Of a stretch of DNA of 7,178 nucleotides, positions 1 through 5,999 are shown one piece after another. The position numbers were made by a program, and so were the translations under genes. Source of the DNA: Desulfocapsa sp. GTDB lineage: Bacteria; Desulfobacterota; Desulfobulbia; Desulfobulbales; Desulfocapsaceae. The notes under the pieces are model-generated. The model did no database searches and was not told the DNA's origin. It saw nothing but the letters and a program-made list of their open reading frames with translations. The DNA lies in the NCBI GenBank assembly GCA_029934915.1, contig JAOZLI010000140.1, forward strand, positions 1 to 7,178, written 5' to 3'. Position 1 is the stretch's first letter; each line of letters opens with the position of its first letter.

Positions 1-96
1 GTCCCCGGTTTGAAAGCAACTTGCTGAATAGTTACGTTTTTCTTCTTTAAGACTCTTTTTCCGTGGTTTTTCCTTCAGCCCCTTCAAGAGCTTCAT
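1..96 (-). CDS. Possible start of a further gene downstream of lpxB, truncated by the window edge
   Basis: An ATG at 96..94 opens a frame with no stop through the left edge, 32 codons long. The peptide begins MKLLKGLKEKP and is very rich in Lys and Glu (about ten Lys in the first 24 residues), ending near CFQTGD. It lies on the same strand as lpxB, with 31 bases between the lpxB stop and this ATG. The frame is open further upstream to a stop at 150..148, but no ATG, GTG or TTG occurs before position 96. No convincing Shine-Dalgarno sequence precedes it, so initiation would depend on coupling to lpxB or the frame may be chance. I do not recognise the family. In related clusters lpxB is often followed by other envelope genes, but nothing in these 32 residues identifies one. 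Confidence 0.35.
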   Translation of the reverse strand, partial: MKLLKGLKEKPRKKSLKEEKRNYSASCFQTGD

Positions 97-127
97 GGTT
101 GAATAGTTTTTTGCAAATCCATCAAAA

Positions 128-1291
128 TTAAGAGAGTAATGAAAGTGCTAATTCTGCGCTCTTTTCAGAGGCACCGGCCGTACCCATGCGAGAACGAACA
201 AGTGCAAGCCCAGCCGCCATTTTTATTCTTCTCTTAGCATCAAACAAGATTTTCGACAGTTCTTCAGCCATTCGGTTCGCTGTCACTTCATCCTGAACAA
301 GCTCTGGGACTATGTTATCATCTGCAATGAGATTAACCAGTGAAAAATATTTCAGATCTTTATTGATCAGTATTTTGCCTATACGATAGGTCGTTGAAGA
401 TACTTTGTAAAAAACGACCATAGGTGTATCAAGCAGTGCCAACTCAAGAGTTACCGTACCTGAGACAACCAGGGCAGCGTCACAGGCAGCCATCATATCG
501 TATCTGTTTTCTGTAACCAGACATACATTCAGCCCCTGGCCATGCTCGGTCAGGCCATTTTCTCGTATCTCTTCTATGCTGACTGTTGAGGCCACGGGGA
601 GCAGAAAAACCATTTTTTTATCAGATTGTTGCAGTACAATCCTTGCCGTCTGCAAGAGTACGGGTAAGAGCGATGCAATCTCTTTTCTTCTTGATCCGGG
701 CATCAACCCAACCAGCAGTGAATCCTGCTCTATTCCATTTTTTTTGCAGAATTCTTGCCGATCACATTCCGAATGAACCGAATCCAATAAAGGATGTCCA
801 ACATAACTGGCAGCGACTCCGTTTTTACGAAAAAACTGTTCTTCAAAGGGCAGAATAACCCCGATTTGATCTACCAGTTTTTTCATGGTTTTCACTCTAC
901 CGGAACGCCAGGCCCAGACCTGCGGGCTAATATAATAGTAGATGGGAATGCCAAGCTTTTTTGCAAATTTAGCCAGCATAAAATTAAAGTCAGGGAAATC
1001 AATTAAGATAAGAAGATCAGGCCGATCCGCTTTCATACGGGTTTTAAGCGTTTTTCTGGCAAGAAGAATATCTGACAGATGGGAAAGTACTTCTGCAATA
1101 CCTACCACCGCAATACGTTTAGCATCAAACAGAACATCAACCCCAACGGACTCAAGTTCTTTGCCACCCATTCCGCAAAAGGAAAGACCTGCACGTTTTG
1201 CCTTCATGGCTGACACTAGTCGTGCACCATGAAGATCACCGGAGGCTTCACCGGCAATGATCATTACTTTTCTACTTTCTGTATCAGTCAT
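128..1291 (-). CDS. lpxB: Lipid-A-disaccharide synthase LpxB
   Basis: LpxB is a peripheral inner-membrane glycosyltransferase (family GT19). It joins UDP-2,3-diacylglucosamine to lipid X (2,3-diacylglucosamine 1-phosphate), giving the beta-1,6-linked tetraacyl disaccharide core of lipid A and releasing UDP. The 387-residue product is close to the usual ~380. Visible family signatures are GEASGDLHGARL near the N-terminus (14-25), GMGG (40-43), VVGIAEVL (62-69), LIDFPDFN (96-103, with the conserved Asp98), ISPQVWAW (121-128), YVGHPLLD (163-170), the GLMPGSRRKE loop (195-204, with Arg201), VSGTVTLE (276-283) and the C-terminal SLVNLIAD and VPELVQ segments (317-334). No truncation or frameshift is visible. 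The ATG at 1291 shares one base with the stop of the upstream oxidoreductase (TAATG). No good Shine-Dalgarno sequence is seen, so translation is probably coupled. No terminator hairpin is visible after the stop. Confidence 0.97.
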   Translation of the reverse strand: MTDTESRKVMIIAGEASGDLHGARLVSAMKAKRAGLSFCGMGGKELESVGVDVLFDAKRIAVVGIAEVLSHLSDILLARKTLKTRMKADRPDLLILIDFPDFNFMLAKFAKKLGIPIYYYISPQVWAWRSGRVKTMKKLVDQIGVILPFEEQFFRKNGVAASYVGHPLLDSVHSECDRQEFCKKNGIEQDSLLVGLMPGSRRKEIASLLPVLLQTARIVLQQSDKKMVFLLPVASTVSIEEIRENGLTEHGQGLNVCLVTENRYDMMAACDAALVVSGTVTLELALLDTPMVVFYKVSSTTYRIGKILINKDLKYFSLVNLIADDNIVPELVQDEVTANRMAEELSKILFDAKRRIKMAAGLALVRSRMGTAGASEKSAELALSLLS

Positions 1292-1293
1292 TA
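1289..1293 (-). promoter_or_regulatory. TAATG stop/start overlap coupling the oxidoreductase to lpxB
   Basis: Read on the minus strand the five bases are TAATG: the TAA stop of the Gfo/Idh gene and the ATG of lpxB share an A. The bases just upstream (ATGTCCGCCCAG) hold no purine-rich ribosome site. Translation of lpxB therefore most likely depends on ribosomes terminating on the upstream gene, which would tie the amounts of the two proteins together. Confidence 0.75.
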
Positions 1294-2262
1294 CTGGGCG
1301 GACATATCTTCTGCATAAACACCAAGTTTTGAATGATCTTTTATCTGTTGAATCACCTGCATGGCCACATCAAGCGCCCTGCGACCTTCCTGCCCGGAAA
1401 CCAGCGGAGTTGTACGATTACGCACATTTTCCACGAAATGTAAAATCTCTGCATTCAAAGCGTCACCTTCAGGAAACGAATTAACGGTAATATCCTGCTT
1501 TGGCATCCCATTTTTCTGAAATTCACCCTTTTTCAGATGCATGGTCATAACCTTACGATTTGCAAAATCCACATTGATAAACGAACCAGGTTGAAAGATA
1601 CGCATACGGCGAGTATTGGTACGAGAGATCCTGGAAACAGTGACATTGGCTGTTGCGCCACTTTCAAATATAAGCCGGGCATTGGCGATATCTGTAAAAT
1701 CAGTAACTACAGGTGCCCCCACAGTATGGATAGTTTCCAGGGGCGATTTAATAATATTTAAGATAATATCAATATCGTGAATCATTAAATCAAGAATCAC
1801 ATCAACATCAAGGGCCCGATTCTTAAAGGTTGAAATACGCTGACTTTCAATAAATACCGGTATGGTGAGCGACGGCAGCATAGCCTCAACTGCCGGGTTA
1901 AAGCGTTCAAGGTGCCCAACCTGTAAAATAAGACCTTTTTCTTCTGCTTTTGCTATTATTTCATCAGCCTCTTCCACCGTGGTAGTGATGGGCTTTTCCA
2001 TCAGCATATCGACACCAGCTGCGATGCAATCTAGCGCAACCTCATAGTGGTAAATTGTAGGCACAACTACGGAAACAGCATCAACCTCTTTTAATAATTC
2101 ACGGTAATCCTGAAATGCTTTGCAATTATTCTCATCCGCTATCCGTTCAGCGGTGGGCAGATCGACATCGGCAACCCCAACAAGCTCAACGCCTTCCATA
2201 TCCTTATATTTCTGGGCATGATATTTTCCTAAATATCCGACACCAATAACACCGACTTTCAT
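1291..2262 (-). CDS. Gfo/Idh/MocA-family NAD(P)-dependent oxidoreductase, candidate GnnA-like UDP-GlcNAc 3-dehydrogenase
   Basis: This is a two-domain sugar dehydrogenase. The N-terminal Rossmann fold shows GVIGVGYLG (4-12, the GxGxxG nucleotide loop), an Asp-containing second strand (VGVADVD, 28-34) and the family EKP motif (MEKPITT, 88-94) with the conserved Lys90. The C-terminal alpha/beta domain carries GHLERFNP (116-123) and DLMIHDIDI (158-166), where His162 and Asp163 fit the usual catalytic pair. Length is 323 residues, normal for the family. I start it at the ATG at 2262, because GGA lies 7 bases upstream and the fold begins at once. The longer frame opens with GTG at 2274 and lacks a ribosome site. 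It follows livF by 23 bases and overlaps lpxB by one base. GnnA of the UDP-GlcNAc3N lipid A pathway belongs to this family and is encoded near lpxA/lpxB in some bacteria, so lipid A precursor modification is a reasonable inference. The substrate is not proven, and no aminotransferase partner is present in the window. Confidence 0.88.
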   Translation of the reverse strand: MKVGVIGVGYLGKYHAQKYKDMEGVELVGVADVDLPTAERIADENNCKAFQDYRELLKEVDAVSVVVPTIYHYEVALDCIAAGVDMLMEKPITTTVEEADEIIAKAEEKGLILQVGHLERFNPAVEAMLPSLTIPVFIESQRISTFKNRALDVDVILDLMIHDIDIILNIIKSPLETIHTVGAPVVTDFTDIANARLIFESGATANVTVSRISRTNTRRMRIFQPGSFINVDFANRKVMTMHLKKGEFQKNGMPKQDITVNSFPEGDALNAEILHFVENVRNRTTPLVSGQEGRRALDVAMQVIQQIKDHSKLGVYAEDMSAQ

Positions 2263-2269
2263 ATTTTGT

Positions 2270-2274
2270 TCCAC
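2270..2274 (-). promoter_or_regulatory. Ribosome binding site that decides the oxidoreductase start
   Basis: Minus-strand GTGGA ends 7 bases before the ATG at 2262. It overlaps the alternative GTG start at 2274, whose own upstream bases (TTTATTAGAAA) form only a poor, badly spaced site. This favours the ATG and a 323-residue product over the 327-residue one. The match to the anti-Shine-Dalgarno is modest. Confidence 0.5.
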
Positions 2275-2285
2275 TTTCTAATAAA

Positions 2286-2993
2286 TTAAATCCCTAGATA
2301 CGCTTTCTGTATATCCTGATTATGCAAAAGATTTTCTGCACTATCACTTATGGTTATTACACCATTTTCGATAACATAGCCACGATCAGCAATATGTAAT
2401 GCCTGATTGGCATTCTGTTCCACCAGAAATATCGTCGTATTATGCTCTTTATTGATCATTTTGATAATCTCAAAAATCTGCTTAATCACCAGGGGCGCAA
2501 GGCCCATGGATGGCTCGTCCAGCAGTAACAGTTTGGGACGTGCCATCAGGGCTCTGGACATGGCGAGCATCTGCTGCTCTCCTCCACTTAATGTCCCGCC
2601 AGCCTGATTCTGCCGATCCGACAAGATTGGAAAGAGAGAAAAGACATAGTCAAGATCTTCTTGAATTCCGGCCTTATCTTTTCGTAAAAAAGCACCCATA
2701 TCAAGGTTTTCCATAACGGTTAAATCAGGAAAAATACGACGTCCTTCTGGAACCTGGCAGATTCCAAGAGCCACCAACTTTTCAGGAGACATTTTGTGAG
2801 TGCGTTTCCCCTCAAAAAGAATCTTCCCTGTACGAATTGGGACAACACCTGAAATGGCCATCAAAATCGTGGACTTACCAGCACCATTGGCACCAATCAA
2901 TGTGATAATTTCGCCTGTATGAATTTCAAGATCAATATTGTGCAACACCTGAATATTGCCGTAGGCTGCATTTACATTTCTTAACTCAAGCAT
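2286..2993 (-). CDS. livF: Branched-chain amino-acid ABC transporter ATP-binding protein LivF
   Basis: One of the two cytoplasmic ATPases that power uptake through LivH-LivM. Domains in order: Walker A GANGAGKS (34-41), Q-loop at Gln80 in the LivF-type stretch CQVPEGRRIFP (79-89), ABC signature LSGGEQQ (135-141), Walker B LLLLDEP (155-161) and the switch position VEQNANQA (191-198). The usual switch His is Gln193, which is normal for LivF and marks this as the F rather than the G subunit. I place the start at the ATG at 2993, giving 235 residues, the usual LivF length. GGAGAGG lies 6 bases upstream, and MLELRNVNAAYG is a typical LivF N-terminus. A longer frame from a TTG at 3008 would run through that ribosome site. 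The gene overlaps the end of livG by 8 bases. No terminator follows before the oxidoreductase gene. Confidence 0.96.
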   Translation of the reverse strand: MLELRNVNAAYGNIQVLHNIDLEIHTGEIITLIGANGAGKSTILMAISGVVPIRTGKILFEGKRTHKMSPEKLVALGICQVPEGRRIFPDLTVMENLDMGAFLRKDKAGIQEDLDYVFSLFPILSDRQNQAGGTLSGGEQQMLAMSRALMARPKLLLLDEPSMGLAPLVIKQIFEIIKMINKEHNTTIFLVEQNANQALHIADRGYVIENGVITISDSAENLLHNQDIQKAYLGI

Positions 2994-3783
2994 CAACATC
3001 CTCTCCAAGATATGCCTTAATTACTGCTGGATTTGCACGTACTTCCTCGGGAGTTCCCTGAGCAATTTTTTTCCCGTAGTCCATAACAAAGATACGATCA
3101 GAAAGGGTCATTACCAGCTTCATATCATGTTCGATTAACAAAATGGAATGGCCTTCGCTGCAAATTAGTCGGATAAGAGCAACCAGTTCCTCCGTCTCTT
3201 TAGGATTCATCCCCGCAGCCGGCTCGTCAAGTAAGAGTAAAAAGGGTTCTGTGGCCAGAGCTCTTGCAATCTCAAGACGTCTCTGAGCACCATAGGAAAG
3301 ATTTCTTGCCTGCTCGTTGACCTGTTTATGTAAACCAACTTGTTTAAGAATATCGTAACTGCATTCAATGATTGCCGCTTCTTCACGACGAGTTGCAGCA
3401 TTTCTGAATATTGCCCCAAAAATAAATGCTTTCGTGCGACAATGTCGCCCGATCATAACATTTTCAAGCACGCTCATCGTTGGGAAAAGCCTGATATTCT
3501 GAAACGTTCTGGCCATCCCAATTTCTGTGATTTTATTTGGTTTTTTTCCGTTTACTCTGGTTGTTTTCCCTGTGCGCGGATCTGACAAATCTATTTCACC
3601 CGACGTGGGAGAATAGATACCGGTTAAACAGTTAAAAAAAGTTGTTTTCCCGGCACCGTTGGGGCCAATCAATGCCACGATCTCACCCTGCCGTATATCA
3701 AGATCCACATTGTCAATGGCCTTTACACCGCCAAAATTCTTACTCAGCCCCTGAACTTGTAAAATTAGAGGAGAATCACTCAT
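2986..3783 (-). CDS. livG: Branched-chain amino-acid ABC transporter ATP-binding protein LivG
   Basis: The second ATPase of the LivFGHM complex; it pairs with LivF on the cytoplasmic side. The 265-residue product shows Walker A GPNGAGKT (40-47), Q-loop ARTFQNIRLFP (91-101, Gln95), a signature of the LivG type, LSYGAQRRLEIARAL (162-176), Walker B LLLLDEPAAGMN (182-193) and the switch His219 in LLIEHDM. An insertion around residues 64-84 (polar, with TGKTTRVNGKKPNK) accounts for the slightly greater length than enteric LivG. The ATG at 3783 overlaps the end of livM by 8 bases and is preceded by AAGGAG with 6-base spacing, so the start is secure. The 3' end overlaps the livF start and contains the livF ribosome site. 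Confidence 0.97.
   Translation of the reverse strand: MSDSPLILQVQGLSKNFGGVKAIDNVDLDIRQGEIVALIGPNGAGKTTFFNCLTGIYSPTSGEIDLSDPRTGKTTRVNGKKPNKITEIGMARTFQNIRLFPTMSVLENVMIGRHCRTKAFIFGAIFRNAATRREEAAIIECSYDILKQVGLHKQVNEQARNLSYGAQRRLEIARALATEPFLLLLDEPAAGMNPKETEELVALIRLICSEGHSILLIEHDMKLVMTLSDRIFVMDYGKKIAQGTPEEVRANPAVIKAYLGEDVDA
3000..3006 (-). promoter_or_regulatory. livF ribosome binding site inside the end of livG
   Basis: Minus-strand GGAGAGG lies 6 bases before the ATG at 2993 and within the last codons of livG. It directly abuts another in-frame ATG at 2999, which is too close to be used efficiently. This sets the LivF start at 2993. Confidence 0.75.
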
Positions 3784-5005
3784 GGCTTTCTCCTTCAGAT
3801 AGTCCCTGTTTTCTTATGTGATAGCTCCGCCTGACATTGGATATTATTCCATCGGGCTTAAAAACCATCATAACCACAAGAATTGCACCAAAGGCCAACA
3901 TTCGATATTCAGACAAAGCACGCAAATATTCCGGCAGAAGAATTAGAATAAGAGCACCAATAATAACACCAACAATTGAGCCCATACCACCCAGCACCAC
4001 GATGGAAAGAATTATTGCAGACTCAAGAAAGGTAAAACTGGCGGGATTTACAAAGGTTGTCTTCGCAGCAAAAATTACTCCAACAAATCCGGCCCAGAAC
4101 GCTCCAAGGCTAAAAGCTACCAATTTTGTCTTTGTTTTATCAATGCCCATGGCCTGACAGGCTATTTCATCTTCTCGTAATGCCAGCCAGGCACGTCCTA
4201 AACGTGAGTTCTGCAGTCTGTTCACCACAAATATGGTGAGCACAACAAGCAACAGAACCAGGTAATAGATATAGGTAATACCACCTGCAAAAGTCATATC
4301 CATACCGAAAAAACCGGGTCTTGGAATATTGGCAATACCGCTTGGACCCTGGGAAAATGCGTTCCAGTTTTCGAGCACCAGACGAATAATTTCTCCAAAG
4401 CCAAGGGTTACAATGGCCAGATAATCACCCCGAAGCCGCAGCACCGGAAAGCCAAGAATAACCCCAAGAAAAGCAGCCATCAAACCGCCTATGGGTAAAA
4501 CAACCCAGAAACCCAGATCAAAATTCAGATTTAAAAGGGCATAACTATAGGCACCGACAGCATAAAAGGCAACATAGCCAAGATCAAGCAATCCTGCCAC
4601 ACCAACCACAATATTCAAGCCCAGCCCCAGCACCACGTACATTAAAGCAGTGGTCATAATATTTGTCTGGTAGGTTGAGAACAGGAAAGGAAAGCTAATA
4701 CCAAAAATGAAACATCCTAAAACCAGAGGATATAAAAACCTGGGCTCTCTTATGATTCGTTGTGCAAAGGGCTCGGTAGCAGCAGTCTCTTTTTTGCTTA
4801 CGGCCCGTCTCTCCTTGCGAATCACATAGACTTTCGCCAAAATGGAAATGACAAAGCTTCCAAAAGCAATAAAAAACATATTATCCCACCGGTATTGCAC
4901 AACTCTTTCGATGGGATCAACTTTAATTACCATTATAGGAAAAGTGAGAAAGGCAAACCATAGGGCAATAAGCGCTGATCGTTTAAGTTCTTTTACAGGA
5001 AACAT
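3776..5005 (-). CDS. livM: Branched-chain amino-acid ABC transporter permease LivM
   Basis: One of two inner-membrane permeases forming the translocation path. The 409-residue product has an N-terminal extension with two hydrophobic segments (about 11-27 and 43-62) and a charged linker (63-88), the arrangement of long LivM proteins (enteric LivM is about 425). The conserved core follows: ALMYVVLGLGLNIVVG (120-135), LDLGYVAFYAVGAY (140-153), LRLRGDYLAIVTLGFGEI (189-206), the cytoplasmic EAA-like loop LGRAWLALREDEIACQAMGI (269-288) and VVLGGMGS (336-343). It ends in a charged tail. I choose the ATG at 5005, preceded by GAGGG at 5-base spacing. A GTG at 5017 would add four residues and overlap the livH stop as GTGA; it is possible but its ribosome site is weak. 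The livG start overlaps the 3' end by 8 bases. Confidence 0.95.
   Translation of the reverse strand: MFPVKELKRSALIALWFAFLTFPIMVIKVDPIERVVQYRWDNMFFIAFGSFVISILAKVYVIRKERRAVSKKETAATEPFAQRIIREPRFLYPLVLGCFIFGISFPFLFSTYQTNIMTTALMYVVLGLGLNIVVGVAGLLDLGYVAFYAVGAYSYALLNLNFDLGFWVVLPIGGLMAAFLGVILGFPVLRLRGDYLAIVTLGFGEIIRLVLENWNAFSQGPSGIANIPRPGFFGMDMTFAGGITYIYYLVLLLVVLTIFVVNRLQNSRLGRAWLALREDEIACQAMGIDKTKTKLVAFSLGAFWAGFVGVIFAAKTTFVNPASFTFLESAIILSIVVLGGMGSIVGVIIGALILILLPEYLRALSEYRMLAFGAILVVMMVFKPDGIISNVRRSYHIRKQGLSEGESHE
3790..3795 (-). promoter_or_regulatory. livG ribosome binding site inside the end of livM
   Basis: Minus-strand AAGGAG is 6 bases before the ATG at 3783 and lies within the last codons of livM. 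It is the strongest ribosome site in the window. The overlap of 8 bases between livM and livG means both coupling and independent entry are possible. Confidence 0.8.
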
Positions 5006-5010
5006 TTTCG

Positions 5011-5015
5011 CCCTC
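5011..5015 (-). promoter_or_regulatory. livM ribosome binding site overlapping the livH stop
   Basis: Minus-strand GAGGG shares bases with the TGA stop of livH (5016..5014) and sits 5 bases before the ATG at 5005. It supports the ATG over the overlapping GTG at 5017, so livM would start 8 bases after livH ends. Confidence 0.55.
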
Positions 5016-5916
5016 ACACTTTCTGGATTTCGGCCTTACCAAGAAGGCCGGTAGGTTTAAAAATCAAAATCAATACCAGCAGTGAAAAGGCGAATACATC
5101 CTCATAATCAGAAGAGATATAGCCAGTGGCAAAGCTCTCTGTCAGACCAAGTACCAGACTGCCTAGAACCGCGCCAGGAATCGAACCAATACCACCAAGC
5201 ACTGCTGCAGTAAAGGCCTTAATACCTGCAAGAAAACCGATATAAAAATTAATCTGTCCAATATGAGAGGCGATAAGCAGCCCACCAATGGCGGCAAGAG
5301 CCGAACCGATTACAAAGGTTGCTGAAATAACGCGATCAACATTCACCCCGACAAGCACCGCCATGGTTTTATCCTGCGCTGTTGCCCGCATTGCTTTGCC
5401 GATTTTAGTGAATTTAATCAGACAGGTAAGCCCAATCATGACAAGAGTGGTTGTTACAAGGATTACCATATCGGAAGAACCAACGATATGGGCAACTGGT
5501 TCCATAAATGCAAACTCCGGGATAAGCTCAGGAAAGGGAAGAAAGTCAGAAGTCTGAGCAAGAAGCACGTAGTTTTGAAGAAAAATAGACATTCCAATGG
5601 CACTGATAAGAGGTGCCAGTCGTGGGGCTTTCCGCAAAGGGCGATAGGCCAGTTTCTCCACTGTAAAGCCGTAGGCACTAGACCAGACAGCGGCGGCAAC
5701 GCCAGCAATGACGACGATGGCCAGCAATGGAAAGCCATAAATAGAGAGCACCGTTGCCACAATAAAAGAAGTAAAGGCCCCTATCATATAAATTTCACCA
5801 TGGGCAAAATTGATAAGTCCGATAATCCCGTACACCATGGTATAGCCAAGAGCTATAAGTGCGTATATCGATCCCCTGGTTAAACCAGCAAAAAGAAGTT
5901 CTATAAAATAATCCAT
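5014..5916 (-). CDS. livH: Branched-chain amino-acid ABC transporter permease LivH
   Basis: Inner-membrane permease that pairs with LivM. The 300-residue product is strongly hydrophobic with about eight membrane segments, and is close in length to enteric LivH (about 308). Family signatures are GLTRGSIYALIALGYTMVYG at 11-30, LINFAHGEIYMIGAF (34-48), EKLAYRPLRKAPRLAPLI (87-104), the cytoplasmic coupling loop GKAMRATAQDKTMAVLVGV (173-191) and FTAAVLGGIGSIPGAVLGS (235-253), ending with FKPTGLLGK (286-294). The ATG at 5916 is preceded by AGAGGT with slightly short spacing and starts the protein at the usual MDYFIELLF-type N-terminus. It follows the hairpin after livK and lies immediately before livM. 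Confidence 0.97.
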   Translation of the reverse strand: MDYFIELLFAGLTRGSIYALIALGYTMVYGIIGLINFAHGEIYMIGAFTSFIVATVLSIYGFPLLAIVVIAGVAAAVWSSAYGFTVEKLAYRPLRKAPRLAPLISAIGMSIFLQNYVLLAQTSDFLPFPELIPEFAFMEPVAHIVGSSDMVILVTTTLVMIGLTCLIKFTKIGKAMRATAQDKTMAVLVGVNVDRVISATFVIGSALAAIGGLLIASHIGQINFYIGFLAGIKAFTAAVLGGIGSIPGAVLGSLVLGLTESFATGYISSDYEDVFAFSLLVLILIFKPTGLLGKAEIQKV

Positions 5917-5932
5917 TTGACCTCTAACCCTT

Positions 5933-5972
5933 GAAAAAAGAAGAGCCCGAGACAGAAAAATCCATCCCGGGC
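5933..5972 (-). terminator. Hairpin with T-rich tail between livK and livH (terminator or attenuator)
   Basis: On the minus strand GCCCGGGA (5972..5965) can pair with TCTCGGGC (5952..5945) in an 8-bp stem with one G-U pair and a loop of about 12 bases. It is followed by TCTTCTTTTTTC (5944..5933). This is the form of a Rho-independent terminator. It lies 27 bases after the livK stop and before livH, so it probably ends a share of transcripts after the binding-protein gene, or protects the 3' end of a processed livK message. Either would raise binding protein above permease levels. The tail is interrupted by two C residues, so partial readthrough is expected. Confidence 0.75.
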
Positions 5973-5999
5973 AGAATCTGACTGTTAGTTATGAAACTA

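Noticed and set aside
22..106. Direct repeat of TGAATAGTT (near 24-32 and 99-107)
   Set aside because: The repeat is only 9 bases in AT-rich DNA with a single pair of copies, so it is within chance expectation and not a recognisable site.
1..127. Terminator for the operon after lpxB
   Set aside because: No GC-rich inverted repeat followed by a T run on the minus strand is present; the A/T runs here are not preceded by a stem.
2263..2300. AT-rich stretch before the oxidoreductase as a promoter
   Set aside because: The minus-strand TTTAAT/TTTATT resembles a -10 box, but no convincing -35 at proper spacing was found and the region lies against the end of livF. It is too weak to annotate.
3837..4157. 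A 106-codon plus-strand open frame opposite livM
   Set aside because: Its Ile/Pro/Thr-rich product mirrors the hydrophobic LivM codons on the other strand; there is no independent support.
5488..5883. A 131-codon plus-strand open frame opposite livH
   Set aside because: It is antisense to the conserved permease, has a low-complexity basic product, no ribosome site worth noting and no recognisable domain.
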